A stretch of 64,000 nt of DNA from Saprospiraceae bacterium (GCA_020629715.1 JAHDCU010000002.1:553804-617803), one strand, 5' to 3'. Shown: positions 1-10,290, numbered from the stretch's first letter. Translations and numbers: made by a program. The notes: generated by a model not told the origin, from the sequence alone.

Positions 1-460
1 GAACCTTTGCTAATAGAGTCTTTAACTCGTTTATATCAAGGATCTCCGATGAAATAATGCAATTCATAGCACCTCGATCTCTAATATGCTTTACTACTGC
101 TCTAGTATCGATATCATATATGCAAGTCAGTCCAGCCTGCTCAAAATATTCTTGTATACTTTGATCAGCTTGTGGTCTCGAGAAGTCCTCAACGTAAGAT
201 TTGCAGATTAATCCATTAATTTGAATATCACCTGATTCGTCTTCGATATTTTTAATTCCGTAATTACCTACATGAACATTGGTAGTTACTATAATTTGTC
301 CGAAATAGCTTGGATCCGTAAAGATCTCTTGATATCCTGTCATGCCAGTATTAAAACATATTTCTCCGTGAGTAGTACCCCTCTTACCTCCTACTTTACC
401 CTCAAAGAATGTTCCGTCGTCAAGTAGTAAAATTGCTTTGTTATTTGATGAAGATTGCAT
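1..460 (-). CDS. carA: Carbamoyl-phosphate synthase small subunit, N-terminal part
   Basis: This is the glutamine amidotransferase subunit that feeds ammonia to CarB for carbamoyl phosphate, used in pyrimidine and arginine synthesis. The reading frame starts at an ATG at 460 and runs off the left edge of the window after about 153 codons of a protein normally near 360-380 residues. The visible part is the CarA N-terminal domain: LLLDDGTFFEGK near the start, then FNTGMTGYQEIFTDPSYFGQ, RPQADQSIQEYF and IYDIDTRAVVKHIRD. The class I amidotransferase domain with its catalytic cysteine lies outside. It sits 43 bases beyond the rplQ terminator, and carA after rplQ is a common Bacteroidota arrangement. 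Confidence 0.93.
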   Translation of the reverse strand, partial: MQSSSNNKAILLLDDGTFFEGKVGGKRGTTHGEICFNTGMTGYQEIFTDPSYFGQIIVTTNVHVGNYGIKNIEDESGDIQINGLICKSYVEDFSRPQADQSIQEYFEQAGLTCIYDIDTRAVVKHIRDRGAMNCIISSEILDINELKTLLAKV

Positions 461-503
461 AGATCATTTGTTGGTTATGTAAAGATAAAATTCATATTAT
501 AAA

Positions 504-538
504 AAAAGGCGATAAGATGTCCATCATTATCGCCTTTT
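504..538 (-). terminator. Rho-independent terminator of the ribosomal cluster
   Basis: A 12-base perfect stem (504-515 with 527-538, core GGCGATAA/TTATCGCC) encloses an 11-base loop. Read on the minus strand the stem is followed by a run of seven T, so it ends transcription coming out of rplQ before carA. Confidence 0.88.
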
Positions 539-557
539 ATGTTATTTCGAATTCAAT

Positions 558-1019
558 TTATTCTTCTTCACTAGTATTAGAGACTGGTGCCGCTGCTTTA
601 CTTTTACCGCCTCTCCTTCTTCGTCTTCCTGAAGATGTTTTGCCTGAAGTACTATAAACATCATTGAAATCTACAAATTCGATCATTGCTGTTTCAGCAC
701 CATCACCTTGTCTGAATCCTGTCTTTATTACTCTTAAATAGCCTCCAGGTCTGTTCGCTACTCTTGGAGCAACTACATCAAATAATTCTTTAATGGCTTC
801 CTTGTCCTGTAGATAGCTAAAAACCACTCTTCTATTGTGAGTATCGTTTGACTTTGATTTAGTGACTAAAGGCTCTAGATACACTCGAAGTGCTTTTGCC
901 TTTGCCAATGTTGTATTGATTCTTTTATGCTCAATAATAGCGCATGAAAGATTTTTCATAAGAGCTTTTCTATGCCCTTTTTGTCTTCCTAAGTGGTTAA
1001 TTTTTTTACCGTGTCTCAC
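558..1019 (-). CDS. rplQ: 50S ribosomal protein L17
   Basis: L17 binds 23S rRNA near the exit tunnel. The start [20 protein letters not shown] is the family signature, and [18 protein letters not shown] is the conserved C-terminal core. At 153 residues it is longer than the E. coli protein (127) because of a basic, Gly/Arg-rich tail ending in three glutamates; such tails are usual in Bacteroidota. It is the last gene of the alpha-operon portion, 121 bases after rpoA and before the terminator. Confidence 0.97.
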   Translation of the reverse strand: MRHGKKINHLGRQKGHRKALMKNLSCAIIEHKRINTTLAKAKALRVYLEPLVTKSKSNDTHNRRVVFSYLQDKEAIKELFDVVAPRVANRPGGYLRVIKTGFRQGDGAETAMIEFVDFNDVYSTSGKTSSGRRRRRGGKSKAAAPVSNTSEEE

Positions 1020-1140
1020 TTTTAATAATTTTTATATCACTAATTAAGATCTATTCTATGGCTTGAAATTATGATCTAATCGTAAATATATTATCTAATT
1101 ATCCAGTCCATTTAGACTGAGCCAATACGACAACTTTATT

Positions 1141-2139
1141 CTATTCTTCGTCTAACTTATACTTAGATAAATCCATTCCGAAAGTCAAACCTTTATTCAT
1201 CAGAAGCTCTTCAATCTCTACAAGAGACTTTTTACCAAAGTTTCTGAATTTCAGAAGTTCGTGAGTATCATACTTCACCATTTCTCCAAGACTATTGATC
1301 TTAGCAGCTTTGAGGCAGTTATATGCTCTTACTGATAAGTCAAGATCTTCTAGTGAAGTCTTAAGTAGCTTACGCATGTGTAATATATGCTCATCCACTA
1401 TGTTATCCTCTCTAGTAGTGGCATCATCGAAAGTGATATTCTCATCTGTTATCAACATAAGATGCTGAATCATAATCCTAGACGCTTCTTTTACAGCATC
1501 TTCTGGATGTATTGTACCATCAGTCTTTAAATCGATGGTTAGTTTTTCATAATCCGTTCTTTGACCTACACGAGTACTTTCAATTTTATATGAAACTTTT
1601 TTGACCGGAGTATAGATAGCATCAACTGGAATTACACCAATAGGTGCATCTTTTGGTAAATTTTCATCAGCGGGAACATATCCTCTACCCTTGGTAACTG
1701 TAAGCTCGATTTCCAAAGTTACAGAAGAATCCATATTGCAAATTACTAATTCAGGATTCATTACTTTAAACACATTAGTATGGCTTTCAATATCACCAGC
1801 TAAAAAAGAATCTTTACCACTGATAGTTAGGTATACCTTTTCTTCTAATGATTCTTCATCTACGATGAGAGGCTTTAACCTTACTTGCTTGAAATTTAAG
1901 ATTATATCAACCACATCTTGAACCACACCTTTTATGGTAGCAAACTCATGATCTACACCCGCCATCCTTACGGCACTAATTGCATAACCTTCTAATGAGG
2001 AAAGCAATACTCGTCTTAAGGAATTGCCTATTGTTTGACCAAATCCCGGCTCTAGTGGACGAAATTCAAAAGTACCTTCAAAATCGGTAGCTTTTTGAAG
2101 TATAATTTTATCAGGCTTTTGAAAATTAAGTATACTCAT
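1141..2139 (-). CDS. rpoA: RNA polymerase subunit alpha
   Basis: Alpha forms the dimer that scaffolds RNA polymerase assembly. The N-terminal domain shows FRPLEPGFGQTIGNSLRRVL (about residues 26-45), the dimerisation signature. The C-terminal domain, from about residue 265, has LSVRAYNCLKAAKINSLGEM and FRNFGKKSLVEIEELL, which contact upstream DNA and activators. The length, 332 residues, is normal. It lies between rpsD (39 bases) and rplQ in the usual order. Confidence 0.98.
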   Translation of the reverse strand: MSILNFQKPDKIILQKATDFEGTFEFRPLEPGFGQTIGNSLRRVLLSSLEGYAISAVRMAGVDHEFATIKGVVQDVVDIILNFKQVRLKPLIVDEESLEEKVYLTISGKDSFLAGDIESHTNVFKVMNPELVICNMDSSVTLEIELTVTKGRGYVPADENLPKDAPIGVIPVDAIYTPVKKVSYKIESTRVGQRTDYEKLTIDLKTDGTIHPEDAVKEASRIMIQHLMLITDENITFDDATTREDNIVDEHILHMRKLLKTSLEDLDLSVRAYNCLKAAKINSLGEMVKYDTHELLKFRNFGKKSLVEIEELLMNKGLTFGMDLSKYKLDEE

Positions 2140-2178
2140 AATATGAAACTTACTAAGATGATGGTAAAAAAACTTTAA

Positions 2179-2790
2179 TTACTTCGAGTACAGCTCGACT
2201 ATCAACTGTTCATTGATATTTTCAGGTATGGTATCTCTTTCAGGGTATTGTAAGAAAACACCTTCCATCTTATCAGGATTCCATTCCAACCAAGGAAATT
2301 TTCTGACATCAGAACGGCTCGCCATACTATTAGAAATTACCTCCAATCCAGCGCTTTTCCCTCTTACTGAGACAACATCACCAGCCCTTAAAGACACAGA
2401 GGGTACATTTGATAAAACACCATTTACTAGTATATGTTTATGCGATACCAGCTGTCTAGCAGCTCTCCTTGTAGGAGCCATGCCTAGACGATATACAGTA
2501 TTATCCAACCTTGCTTCCAATAACTGAAGCAAAATCTCACCCGTTACACCTTTCTTTGAAGTCGCTTTATCAAATAGATTACGAAACTGTCTTTCTAATA
2601 CACCATACGTGTACTTAGCTTTTTGCTTCTCTTTTAATTGATTCGCATAATCAGACTTTTGTTTTCTTCTTTTCGAAGGACCGTGTTGTCCAGGAGGATA
2701 TTTCCTTTTTTCGAAAGAACGGTCAGCTCCGAAGATAGATTCTCCGAATGATCTTGATTTTTTAGTCTTTGGACCAGTATATCTTGCCAT
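2179..2790 (-). CDS. rpsD: 30S ribosomal protein S4
   Basis: S4 is a primary 16S rRNA binder that nucleates assembly of the small subunit. It has 203 residues with [17 protein letters not shown] at the start, the [20 protein letters not shown] segment, and the S4 RNA-binding domain ([20 protein letters not shown], then [10 protein letters not shown]). The N-terminal zinc-binding cysteines found in some S4 proteins are absent. It is 24 bases from rpsK and just before rpoA. Confidence 0.97.
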   Translation of the reverse strand: MARYTGPKTKKSRSFGESIFGADRSFEKRKYPPGQHGPSKRRKQKSDYANQLKEKQKAKYTYGVLERQFRNLFDKATSKKGVTGEILLQLLEARLDNTVYRLGMAPTRRAARQLVSHKHILVNGVLSNVPSVSLRAGDVVSVRGKSAGLEVISNSMASRSDVRKFPWLEWNPDKMEGVFLQYPERDTIPENINEQLIVELYSK

Positions 2791-2814
2791 AGCAGCTCTT
2801 AATTTCTGATTTTA

Positions 2815-3201
2815 TTAAACTCTTCTTTTCTTAGGTGGACGACAACCGTTGTGTGGAACGGGAGTCACATCTTTAATACGAGTAACCTTTATACCTGCAC
2901 CGTCAATAGATCGAATTGCAGATTCTCTTCCGCTACCAGGGCCTTTGACATACACCTCAACAGTTCTTAACCCGGCATCGTAAGCAGTTTGACTAGCCTC
3001 TGTAGCCGCTATTTGAGCAGCATAAGGAGTATTTTTCTTTGACCCTCTAAAACCTGCCTTACCAGCAGAACTCCATGATATTACCTGCCCCTGTTTATTA
3101 CAAAGACTAATTATAATATTATTGAAAGAAGCTTGTATATAAGCGATGCCATTTGGCTCAACAATAACTTTACGTTTTTTTGATACTTTTCCTTTAGCCA
3201 T
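2815..3201 (-). CDS. rpsK: 30S ribosomal protein S11
   Basis: S11 sits on the 30S platform and lines the E site. At 128 residues it has the family core: [49 protein letters not shown] and [16 protein letters not shown] at the C terminus. Its ATG overlaps the rpsM stop codon by one base (TAATG), so translation of the two is probably coupled. Confidence 0.97.
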   Translation of the reverse strand: MAKGKVSKKRKVIVEPNGIAYIQASFNNIIISLCNKQGQVISWSSAGKAGFRGSKKNTPYAAQIAATEASQTAYDAGLRTVEVYVKGPGSGRESAIRSIDGAGIKVTRIKDVTPVPHNGCRPPKKRRV

Positions 3202-3578
3202 TATTTGGTAGCTTTTTTCTTATTAGCAACAGTTTTCTTACGACCTTTTCGAGTTCGGGCATTTGTCTTTGTATTTTGACCTCTCACAGGTAAACCACGT
3301 CTATGACGAAGCCCTCTGTAACAAGCGATATCCATAAGACGTTTGATATTCAACTGAACTTCAGACCTTAACTCTCCCTCTACGGTATGTTCATTTTGAA
3401 TCTGGGCAGAAATATTCTTAATATTCTCATCACTCCAATCCAAAACCTTCACTGACTGATCAATACCTGCCTTTTCTAGTATTTGTTCTGCTTTAGTGGA
3501 ACCTATACCATAGATATAAGTTAAACTTATAACACCTCTTTTATTACGAGGTAAATCGACGCCTGCTATCCTTGCCAT
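3201..3578 (-). CDS. rpsM: 30S ribosomal protein S13
   Basis: S13 is in the 30S head and contacts the 50S subunit (bridge B1) and P-site tRNA. The 125-residue protein begins [20 protein letters not shown] and carries [14 protein letters not shown] plus the basic C-terminal block [20 protein letters not shown]. It shares one base with rpsK and starts five bases after the rpmJ stop. Confidence 0.97.
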   Translation of the reverse strand: MARIAGVDLPRNKRGVISLTYIYGIGSTKAEQILEKAGIDQSVKVLDWSDENIKNISAQIQNEHTVEGELRSEVQLNIKRLMDIACYRGLRHRRGLPVRGQNTKTNARTRKGRKKTVANKKKATK

Positions 3579-3583
3579 ATCTA

Positions 3584-3700
3584 TTATCCTTGTCTTTGCT
3601 TAAACCTAGGGTTCTTCTTATTGATTACGTAAAGCTTACCTTTACGTCTTACGATCTTACAATCTGAAGATCTCTTTTTAATTGACGCTCTTACTTTCAT
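3584..3700 (-). CDS. rpmJ: 50S ribosomal protein L36, zinc-free type
   Basis: This 38-residue gene lies between infA and rpsM. Translation from the ATG at 3700 gives [20 protein letters not shown], followed by [18 protein letters not shown] and a TAA. L36 stabilises the 23S rRNA near the GTPase centre. The zinc-binding form has three cysteines and a histidine; here a single cysteine (position 14) remains, so this is the zinc-independent form. Confidence 0.95.
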   Translation of the reverse strand: MKVRASIKKRSSDCKIVRRKGKLYVINKKNPRFKQRQG

Positions 3701-3706
3701 AATTGC

Positions 3707-3925
3707 TTATTTATACCTATATGTGATTCTTCCTCTTGATAAATCATACGGTGACATCTCAACCGCAACTTTATCACCAGGTAAAATACGTATGTAATGC
3801 ATTCTCATTTTCCCTGAAATAGTAGCAACGATAACATGACCATTTTCGAGACGTACTCTAAACATGGCGTTTGATAACGCCTCATCTATTATACCATCCT
3901 GCTTTATTAAATCCTGTTTTGCCAT
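3707..3925 (-). CDS. infA: Translation initiation factor IF-1
   Basis: IF-1 occupies the 30S A site during initiation. The 72-residue protein is one S1-type OB fold with [40 protein letters not shown] and [13 protein letters not shown]. Length and motifs match the family exactly. It lies between map (24 bases) and rpmJ (6 bases). Confidence 0.97.
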   Translation of the reverse strand: MAKQDLIKQDGIIDEALSNAMFRVRLENGHVIVATISGKMRMHYIRILPGDKVAVEMSPYDLSRGRITYRYK

Positions 3926-3949
3926 ATTTTTATTTCGGAGTGCAAATAT

Positions 3950-4768
3950 CTACTTTTTTAGCGATATTTCCACTAGTTCGGGATTATTTTTAATCGCTTC
4001 CTCAAGAAAAGAATGATCAGATAAAATATCAGCCTTTTCTTTTCTCACGACTACAGTATGTTCATAATGCGCTGAGGGAGTTCCATCCTTAGTAAGAATA
4101 GTCCAACCATCTTTAGATTGCTTAACTTCTTTTTTACCAAGATTCACCATTGGTTCAATAGCTATAACAAGACCATCCTTTAATAAAACGCCCTTACCTC
4201 TTCTTCCATAGTTAGGTACTTCCGGTGCTTCGTGCAGCTCTCTACCGAGTCCGTGCCCTACAAGTTCCCGAACTACACCATAACCATACAACTTTTCAGT
4301 ATGCTTCTGAACAGCATAACCTATGTCGCCTATTCGGTTACCTATAATTGCCGACTCAATTCCTTTATATAAGCTTTGCCTTGTTGCAACCAGTAGTTGC
4401 ATTATATTTTCACTTATTTCTCCTATTGCGAAAGTATAGGCAGCATCTCCATAAAAACCATGATTAATAACACCACAGTCCACACTCACAATGTCGCCAT
4501 CCCTAAATTCAATATCGGAAGGAATACCATGTACAACACTATCATTAACCGAGATACATAAAGTTGACGGAAAACCACCATAACCTTTAAAACCAGGTAT
4601 AGCATTATTAGTACGAATAAACTCTTCAGCCTTAGAATCTATATGGGAACCTGTTACTCCTGGCTTTAACAACTTTGCAACCAGTTCGAGCGTACGACTA
4701 ACCAAAAGGCAGTTTTGCCTAATTAGCTCAACTTCTTCATCAGTCTTAAGAAATATTGACTTTTTCAT
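3950..4768 (-). CDS. map: Type I methionine aminopeptidase
   Basis: The enzyme removes the initiator methionine from new proteins. The two-metal site is complete: both aspartates in VSVDCGVINHGFYGDAAYTF, the histidine in GHGLGRELHEAP, the glutamate in AIEPMV and the glutamate in HYEHTVVV. At 272 residues it is slightly longer than the E. coli enzyme (264), with a short C-terminal tail. It sits between secY (29 bases) and infA, the usual place in this cluster. Confidence 0.97.
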   Translation of the reverse strand: MKKSIFLKTDEEVELIRQNCLLVSRTLELVAKLLKPGVTGSHIDSKAEEFIRTNNAIPGFKGYGGFPSTLCISVNDSVVHGIPSDIEFRDGDIVSVDCGVINHGFYGDAAYTFAIGEISENIMQLLVATRQSLYKGIESAIIGNRIGDIGYAVQKHTEKLYGYGVVRELVGHGLGRELHEAPEVPNYGRRGKGVLLKDGLVIAIEPMVNLGKKEVKQSKDGWTILTKDGTPSAHYEHTVVVRKEKADILSDHSFLEEAIKNNPELVEISLKK

Positions 4769-4797
4769 GATTGTATGCCTTCAGTAATGCGCGGGTA

Positions 4798-6153
4798 TTA
4801 CATACCGGCACCGATCTGCTGCATACCACTGCGGCCCTTTAACTTACCTGACTTAACCAAACCTTCGTACTTTCTCGCTAATAGGTAACTCTCAATTTGT
4901 TGCAATGTGTCTAGTACAACTCCTACCAAAATAAGTAGAGATGTACCACCAAAGAACAATGCGAAACCATCATTAACACCAAAAATAGCAACCACTGCTG
5001 GTAAAATTGAAATCAAACCTAAGAAAATTGAACCCGGTAATGTGATTCGTGTAGTTAAAGAATCAATAAAATCTTGAGTCTGTTTACCAGGCTTTATTCC
5101 AGGAATAAATGCATTTTGTCTTTTTAAGTACTCTGCATACTGCTGTGGATTTACAAGTAATGCAGTATATACATATGTAAATATCACTATCAAAAAGAAA
5201 AATAATATATTATAGGGTAAAGATTTCCAATCATTAAGAGCACCAACAAATCCTCCTTGAGCTTCACCACTTGCCCATTGAGCGATAGTACCTGGCAAAA
5301 ACATTATTGCCTGTGCAAAGATAATTGGCATTACCCCCGCTGCGTTCACCTTTAAAGGAATGTAGTCCCGTGCTCCAGCGGTAGGAATATTAGAAGCTCC
5401 TCTTCCTACCATACGCTTAGCAAATTGTAAAGGAATTTTCCTGATTCCTTGTACAATTAATACAGTAAGAACTATAACAGCAAAAAATAGTAAAAACTCA
5501 ATAACTAAAAATAAAGGTCCTGTATTGTCTAATTGATTTGTGAGCTCGTACGCAACAGCACCTGGAAGGCTAGCAATGATACCTATCATTATTAGTAAAG
5601 ATATACCATTACCAATTCCCTTATCCGTTATTTTTTCACCTATCCACATGGCGAAAATCGTACCCGTAGATAAAATAACAATATTACTAAACCAAAATAG
5701 TGTCGGACTTAAACTTGGATCGACAGCACCCTGAGATGAAACAAGTGTAAGATAACCACCACCCTGCACAATAGTAATTAGAACCGTGAGGATTCTTGTT
5801 ATCTGCGTAATTTTTTTACGACCGGATTCCCCTTCTTTTTGTTGAAGCCTTTGAAAGTAAGGAACAGCAAATCCTAATAACTGAATGATTATAGAAGCTG
5901 TAATATAAGGCATTATACCAAGAGCGAATACCGAAGCTGTATTAAACGCCCCTCCTGTAAACGAATTGATTAAACCAAATAACTCATTTCCTTGCGATTC
6001 AATACCAGCTGATAAAATATCAGAGTTAACTCCTGGCAATACTACAAATGAGCCAAATCGAAAGACTGCTAACATTAGAAGCGTAAACATTATACGATTA
6101 CGCAATTCATCAATCTTCCAAATATTCTTAAGCGTCTCTATAAATTTATTCAT
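4798..6153 (-). CDS. secY: Protein translocase channel subunit SecY
   Basis: SecY forms the inner-membrane protein-conducting channel. The 451-residue protein has ten predicted membrane segments, the start IWKIDELRNRIMFTLLMLAV, GIMPYITASIIIQLL in segment 2, TDKGIGNGISLLIMIGI, and the cytosolic loop RGASNIPTAGARDYIPLKVN. FIPGIKPGKQTQDFID is the conserved C5-loop region. It lies eight bases after rplO. Confidence 0.98.
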   Translation of the reverse strand: MNKFIETLKNIWKIDELRNRIMFTLLMLAVFRFGSFVVLPGVNSDILSAGIESQGNELFGLINSFTGGAFNTASVFALGIMPYITASIIIQLLGFAVPYFQRLQQKEGESGRKKITQITRILTVLITIVQGGGYLTLVSSQGAVDPSLSPTLFWFSNIVILSTGTIFAMWIGEKITDKGIGNGISLLIMIGIIASLPGAVAYELTNQLDNTGPLFLVIEFLLFFAVIVLTVLIVQGIRKIPLQFAKRMVGRGASNIPTAGARDYIPLKVNAAGVMPIIFAQAIMFLPGTIAQWASGEAQGGFVGALNDWKSLPYNILFFFLIVIFTYVYTALLVNPQQYAEYLKRQNAFIPGIKPGKQTQDFIDSLTTRITLPGSIFLGLISILPAVVAIFGVNDGFALFFGGTSLLILVGVVLDTLQQIESYLLARKYEGLVKSGKLKGRSGMQQIGAGM

Positions 6154-6161
6154 AATTACGA

Positions 6162-6608
6162 CTATCCTACAGTTACCACACCACCGTTAGCTTCCACTTT
6201 ACTCCTTCCTGAGTCAGTAGCCGCATCTACAGTTATATTTATTTTAGCACTTAACTCTCCAGAGCCAAGAAGCTTAACAAGATCATTCTTCTTTACAATT
6301 CCTTTTTCTACGAGAACATCTCTTGTGAAATCAGAGATTCCATATTTATCGGCGAAAAACTGAATTTGACCAGTATTCAACCCAACATAATTCTTCCTGT
6401 TATGATTTTTGAAACCTCTTTTAGGAAGACGCATTTGAATTGGCATTTGACCTCCTTCAAAATTTTTCTTCTTACTCCAACCAGATCTAGATTTAGCACC
6501 TTTATGACCTCTTGTAGAAGTACCGCCTCTTCCTGATCCTTGACCTCTAGCTATTCTTTTACCTGACTTAACAGATCCCTTAGATGGTTTTAATGTATGT
6601 AATTCCAT
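6162..6608 (-). CDS. rplO: 50S ribosomal protein L15
   Basis: L15 is a late assembly protein of the large subunit. It has 148 residues with the Gly/Arg/Ser-rich N terminus (KPSKGSVKSGKRIARGQGSG, then RGGTSTRGHKGAKSRSG), FEGGQMPIQMRLPKRGFKNH in the middle and a C-terminal globular domain ending GRSKVEANGGVVTVG. It is ten bases from rpmD and eight from secY. Confidence 0.97.
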   Translation of the reverse strand: MELHTLKPSKGSVKSGKRIARGQGSGRGGTSTRGHKGAKSRSGWSKKKNFEGGQMPIQMRLPKRGFKNHNRKNYVGLNTGQIQFFADKYGISDFTRDVLVEKGIVKKNDLVKLLGSGELSAKINITVDAATDSGRSKVEANGGVVTVG

Positions 6609-6618
6609 GATCTATTAT

Positions 6619-6798
6619 TTATGCTTCTTCTACAATTAGTAGATGAGCAACCTTATTAATCATACCCTGTACTTGAGGAGAAACCTCTTTGATCACAGAG
6701 TGATTCATTTTTTTAAGACCTAAAGCCTTAATGGTATCCTTTTGCCGTTGTGGACGGTCAATTGTACTTTTTACCTGTGTTATTCTTAATTTCTTCAT
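6619..6798 (-). CDS. rpmD: 50S ribosomal protein L30
   Basis: This 59-residue gene lies between rpsE and rplO. The ATG at 6798 begins MKKLRITQVKSTIDRPQRQK, followed by DTIKALGLKKMNHSV and PQVQGMINKVAHLLIVEEA, then TAA. This is the compact bacterial L30: TIDRP and the GMINKV segment are diagnostic. Confidence 0.95.
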   Translation of the reverse strand: MKKLRITQVKSTIDRPQRQKDTIKALGLKKMNHSVIKEVSPQVQGMINKVAHLLIVEEA

Positions 6799-6819
6799 AA
6801 TCCAGTAAATTATAGGCGA

Positions 6820-7332
6820 TTATCCTTCAAATACTTTTGAAACTTTAATACCGCGCTGACGGGCCACATCATAAGGAGACCTTAATTTTTGCAAGGCATC
6901 AATTGTAGCTTTTATCACATTATGAGGATTTGAAGACCCTTGAGATTTAGCAAGGACATTTTGTACACCTCCAATTTCTAATACTGCTCTCATCGCTCCT
7001 CCAGCAATAACTCCTGTACCATCAGTAGCTGGTTTGATCAAAACCTTTCCAGCACCGTATTTACCCAGCTGCTCATGGGGAATGGTACCTTTATTCATTG
7101 GAAATTTAACCAAATTCTTTTTTGCATCATCCACAGCTTTTGCAATGGACTCAGAAACATCCCTCGCCTTACCTAGACCATGCCCAACAGTACCATTACC
7201 GTCACCTACTACTACTAAAGCGGAAAAACTAAAGGTACGTCCACCTTTATTAACTTTAGTTACCCTGTTAAGATTAACAAGCTTTTCCTTGAGATCCGAT
7301 TCAGTAGGTTTTATTCTTCTATTATCTGCCAT
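6820..7332 (-). CDS. rpsE: 30S ribosomal protein S5
   Basis: S5 lies at the mRNA entry of the 30S subunit and affects accuracy. The 170-residue protein has [20 protein letters not shown] (N-terminal RNA-binding fold), [20 protein letters not shown], and the C-terminal part with [19 protein letters not shown] and [18 protein letters not shown]. Its length and order between rplR and rpmD are standard. Confidence 0.97.
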   Translation of the reverse strand: MADNRRIKPTESDLKEKLVNLNRVTKVNKGGRTFSFSALVVVGDGNGTVGHGLGKARDVSESIAKAVDDAKKNLVKFPMNKGTIPHEQLGKYGAGKVLIKPATDGTGVIAGGAMRAVLEIGGVQNVLAKSQGSSNPHNVIKATIDALQKLRSPYDVARQRGIKVSKVFEG

Positions 7333-7343
7333 TATTCCGCAAT

Positions 7344-7688
7344 TTAAAATTTGAGACCACCTTCTCTAGCACCCTCTGCTAAAGATTTTACGCGTCCGTG
7401 ATAAGGATATCCACTTCTATCAAATACAATACTTTCTATATTCTTTGCCTTAGCCTTATCAGCCAGCAGAGCACCTACTTTCTTAGCGATTTCAGACTTA
7501 GCACCTGCAGCATCAACCTCTTTGGATGAAGCACTTGCAAGTGTATAACCCGCAGTATCATCAATTAACTGACAATAGATCTGCTTATTACTTCTGAATA
7601 CTGAAAGCCTTGGGATCGAATCAGTACCGCTAATTTTGGTACGTATTCTCATCTTTGCTTTTAACCGTTGTACTCTTTTACTTTTCAT
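7344..7688 (-). CDS. rplR: 50S ribosomal protein L18
   Basis: L18 binds 5S rRNA and joins it to the large subunit. The 114-residue protein shows [40 protein letters not shown] and the C-terminal [20 protein letters not shown]. It is 23 bases from rplF and 11 from rpsE. Confidence 0.97.
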   Translation of the reverse strand: MKSKRVQRLKAKMRIRTKISGTDSIPRLSVFRSNKQIYCQLIDDTAGYTLASASSKEVDAAGAKSEIAKKVGALLADKAKAKNIESIVFDRSGYPYHGRVKSLAEGAREGGLKF

Positions 7689-7711
7689 TATAAGAAGCTT
7701 TTCCTTAATTA

Positions 7712-8266
7712 TTACTTAGCAGCTGTTTTTCCTGCTTTTCTTCTGATCACCTCACCTTTAAATCTGACACCTTTACCTTTATAAGGTTCAACTTTTCTGA
7801 AAGCCCTTATTTTAGCAGCAACCTGTCCAATTAATTGTTTATCTGTACTTTCTAAAACTATTGTTGGAGGATTTCCCTTCTCCATCATTGAAGTTACCTT
7901 AACATCATCAGGGACATAAAAGTATATCGGGTGAGAATAACCCAGAGTCAACTCCAAAAGATTTCCAGTGTTTGCGCATCTATAACCCACACCTATTAAT
8001 TCTAGGGTCACTGTATAACCTTCACTTACGCCAACAACCATGTTGTTTACCAAGGCTCTAGTCAAACCATGGAGTGATCTATGACGCTTCTGATCAGTTG
8101 GCCGACTAACTTCAATAGTACCATCGGCTACACTAATCTCTATATCTTGATCGAATTGATCAACCAATTCTCCTTTAGGACCTTTGACTGTCACAACATT
8201 AGATTTAGACACATCTAATGTGACACCTGCTGGTATTTCTATTGGAGCCTTTCCTATTCTAGACAT
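7712..8266 (-). CDS. rplF: 50S ribosomal protein L6
   Basis: L6 supports the factor-binding region at the base of the L7/L12 stalk. It has 184 residues and two repeated alpha/beta domains: [15 protein letters not shown] at the start, [18 protein letters not shown] in domain 1, and the C-terminal motif [20 protein letters not shown]. It sits between rpsH and rplR. Confidence 0.97.
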   Translation of the reverse strand: MSRIGKAPIEIPAGVTLDVSKSNVVTVKGPKGELVDQFDQDIEISVADGTIEVSRPTDQKRHRSLHGLTRALVNNMVVGVSEGYTVTLELIGVGYRCANTGNLLELTLGYSHPIYFYVPDDVKVTSMMEKGNPPTIVLESTDKQLIGQVAAKIRAFRKVEPYKGKGVRFKGEVIRRKAGKTAAK

Positions 8267-8285
8267 AATACACTATGATTAGATT

Positions 8286-8690
8286 TTAATAAACGTAGCA
8301 AACAACTTCGCCACCTACATTTTCGGCTTTCGCCTTTTTACCCGTCATGACACCCTTTGATGTACTGACTATTGCAATTCCTAAACCATTGATAATACGA
8401 GGAATCTCATCAGAACCAACATACTTTCTTAGACCTGGAGTACTTATTCTACCAAGTTTCCGTATGACAGGAACTTTTGTTTCAGGATTATACTTCAAAG
8501 CAATGCTAATAATACCTTGTTTACCAGCAGTATCATCAAACTTGTACTTAAGTATAAAACCATTATCGTAAAGTATTTCAGTTATACTTTTCTTCATCTT
8601 AGACGAAGGAATCTCTACAACTCTATGACCAGCCTGCTGGGCATTTCTTATACGAGTTAAATAATCTGCTATCGGATCTGTAAGTGCCAT
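8286..8690 (-). CDS. rpsH: 30S ribosomal protein S8
   Basis: S8 binds the central domain of 16S rRNA and, in some bacteria, represses the spc operon. The 134-residue protein has [18 protein letters not shown] at the N terminus and the C-terminal signature [20 protein letters not shown], followed by [10 protein letters not shown]. It lies 26 bases from rpsN. Confidence 0.97.
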   Translation of the reverse strand: MALTDPIADYLTRIRNAQQAGHRVVEIPSSKMKKSITEILYDNGFILKYKFDDTAGKQGIISIALKYNPETKVPVIRKLGRISTPGLRKYVGSDEIPRIINGLGIAIVSTSKGVMTGKKAKAENVGGEVVCYVY

Positions 8691-8716
8691 CTCTACTTTT
8701 ATTTAATAACTCCGTT

Positions 8717-8986
8717 CTACCAACTTGCCTTGGTTACACCAGGAATTTTACCTTCTAAAGCCATTTTTCTAAACGTTACCCTATTGATGCCAAACCGTCG
8801 CATATACCCCTTAGGACGACCAGTTAACTGGCATCTATTGTGGAGACGAACAGATGAACTGTTTTTAGGTAACTTATCTAAAGCATCCCAATCACCTTCA
8901 GCTTTGAGTTTTGCTCTTAAATCAGCATACTTCTTTACTAAACGTTCTCTTTTTGCCTCTCTTGCTATTAAAGATTTCTTAGCCAT
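8717..8986 (-). CDS. rpsN: 30S ribosomal protein S14, zinc-free type
   Basis: S14 is in the 30S head. This is the longer, zinc-independent form: 89 residues, with [20 protein letters not shown] and the C terminus [11 protein letters not shown]. Only one cysteine is present, instead of the two CxxC pairs of the short zinc form. It starts four bases after the rplE stop. Confidence 0.97.
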   Translation of the reverse strand: MAKKSLIAREAKRERLVKKYADLRAKLKAEGDWDALDKLPKNSSSVRLHNRCQLTGRPKGYMRRFGINRVTFRKMALEGKIPGVTKASW

Positions 8987-8990
8987 GCTA

Positions 8991-9548
8991 TTAGTTTCTC
9001 TGATTTTTAAATGGAAGACCTAATGCTTTCAATAAAGCTAATGCCTCAGCGTCGGTCTTAGCCGTTGTAACGAAAGAAATATCCATTCCAGTAATCTTAC
9101 TTACTTTATCGATATTGATTTCAGGAAAAATAATCTGCTCTTTTATACCTACAGAATAATTACCCCTACCGTCAAAACTTTTATCATTGATACCTCGAAA
9201 GTCACGTACTCTTGGTAACGCTACACTTATGAAACGATCCAAGAACTCGTACATTCTATTATGCCGTAGTGTAACCCTTGCACCAATTGTCATTCCCTCT
9301 CTCAATTTAAAATTAGAGATTGATTTTCTAGCTTTAGTAGGAACTGCTTTTTGACCAGCAATAGTAGATATTTCATTTAATGCGTTATCTACCAATTTTT
9401 TATCCTGAGTTGCTCCACCTACACCTTGGTTAATACTAATCTTTACCAACCTAGGTACCTGCATAATACTCTTGTAACCAAATTGCTCCATAAGATCTGG
9501 AACAATTTTTTCTAAATATTTATCTCTTAATCTTGCCGTGTAACTCAT
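8991..9548 (-). CDS. rplE: 50S ribosomal protein L5
   Basis: L5 binds 5S rRNA and contacts P-site tRNA and S13 across the subunit interface. The 185-residue protein has [60 protein letters not shown] and the C-terminal [20 protein letters not shown]. Its start overlaps the rplX stop by one base (TAATG). Confidence 0.97.
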   Translation of the reverse strand: MSYTARLRDKYLEKIVPDLMEQFGYKSIMQVPRLVKISINQGVGGATQDKKLVDNALNEISTIAGQKAVPTKARKSISNFKLREGMTIGARVTLRHNRMYEFLDRFISVALPRVRDFRGINDKSFDGRGNYSVGIKEQIIFPEINIDKVSKITGMDISFVTTAKTDAEALALLKALGLPFKNQRN

Positions 9549-9880
9549 TACTTAATAGTTTGACCTGATTTCTTAGCAAATCTGACGTTTCTTCCGTCTT
9601 CCTTTCTTCTGCCAACTCTTGTAGGCTCACCTGTCTTAGGATCGACCAACATCACATTACTCATGTGTATTGGGTTGTTTATTTCATTGATACCACCGGG
9701 ATTATCATTGGTCGGTTTCGTATGCTTCTTCGCAATATTCACACCCTCCACAATAACTCTTTCCTTAGCAGCCAAAACCTGCAATACCGTACCTTCTGTA
9801 CCCTTATAAGAACCTGCAATAACCTTTACTTTATCACCTTTCTTGAAATTAACCTTAGGTGCAAATCTTTTTGTAGCCAT
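9548..9880 (-). CDS. rplX: 50S ribosomal protein L24
   Basis: L24 is an assembly initiator for the 50S subunit. The 110-residue protein has the KOW motif [20 protein letters not shown] (about residues 14-33), [20 protein letters not shown], and the typical C-terminal [20 protein letters not shown]. It shares one base with rplE. Confidence 0.97.
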   Translation of the reverse strand: MATKRFAPKVNFKKGDKVKVIAGSYKGTEGTVLQVLAAKERVIVEGVNIAKKHTKPTNDNPGGINEINNPIHMSNVMLVDPKTGEPTRVGRRKEDGRNVRFAKKSGQTIK

Positions 9881-9899
9881 TATTCTAGACTTTAATAAT

Positions 9900-10265
9900 T
9901 TATAAAACCTCAGGGGCTAATGAAACAATTCTCATGTAATCCTTTTCACGTAGCTCCCTGGCTACTGGACCAAATATACGAGTACCTCTCGGCTCCTCCG
10001 AAGCACTAAGTAATACAACGGCATTGTCATCAAACCTAATATAAGAACCATCTTTTCGACGTATTTCCTTTTTAGTTCGCACAATAACAGCTTTTGACAC
10101 AGTACCTTTTTTGATTCCACCGGGAGATGTATCCTTTACAGTAACTACTATTGTATCACCTACCGATGCATATCTCCTTTTGGATCCACCTAGCACTTTT
10201 ATACAAAGCACCTCTTTGGCACCACTATTATCTGCAACTCTTAATCTTGATTCCTGCTGTATCAT
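9900..10265 (-). CDS. rplN: 50S ribosomal protein L14
   Basis: L14 is at the subunit interface and binds 23S rRNA. The 121-residue protein starts [20 protein letters not shown] and ends in [20 protein letters not shown], both family signatures. It is 25 bases from rpsQ. Confidence 0.97.
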   Translation of the reverse strand: MIQQESRLRVADNSGAKEVLCIKVLGGSKRRYASVGDTIVVTVKDTSPGGIKKGTVSKAVIVRTKKEIRRKDGSYIRFDDNAVVLLSASEEPRGTRIFGPVARELREKDYMRIVSLAPEVL

Positions 10266-10290
10266 TACTCTTAATTATAATGTAATTGAA

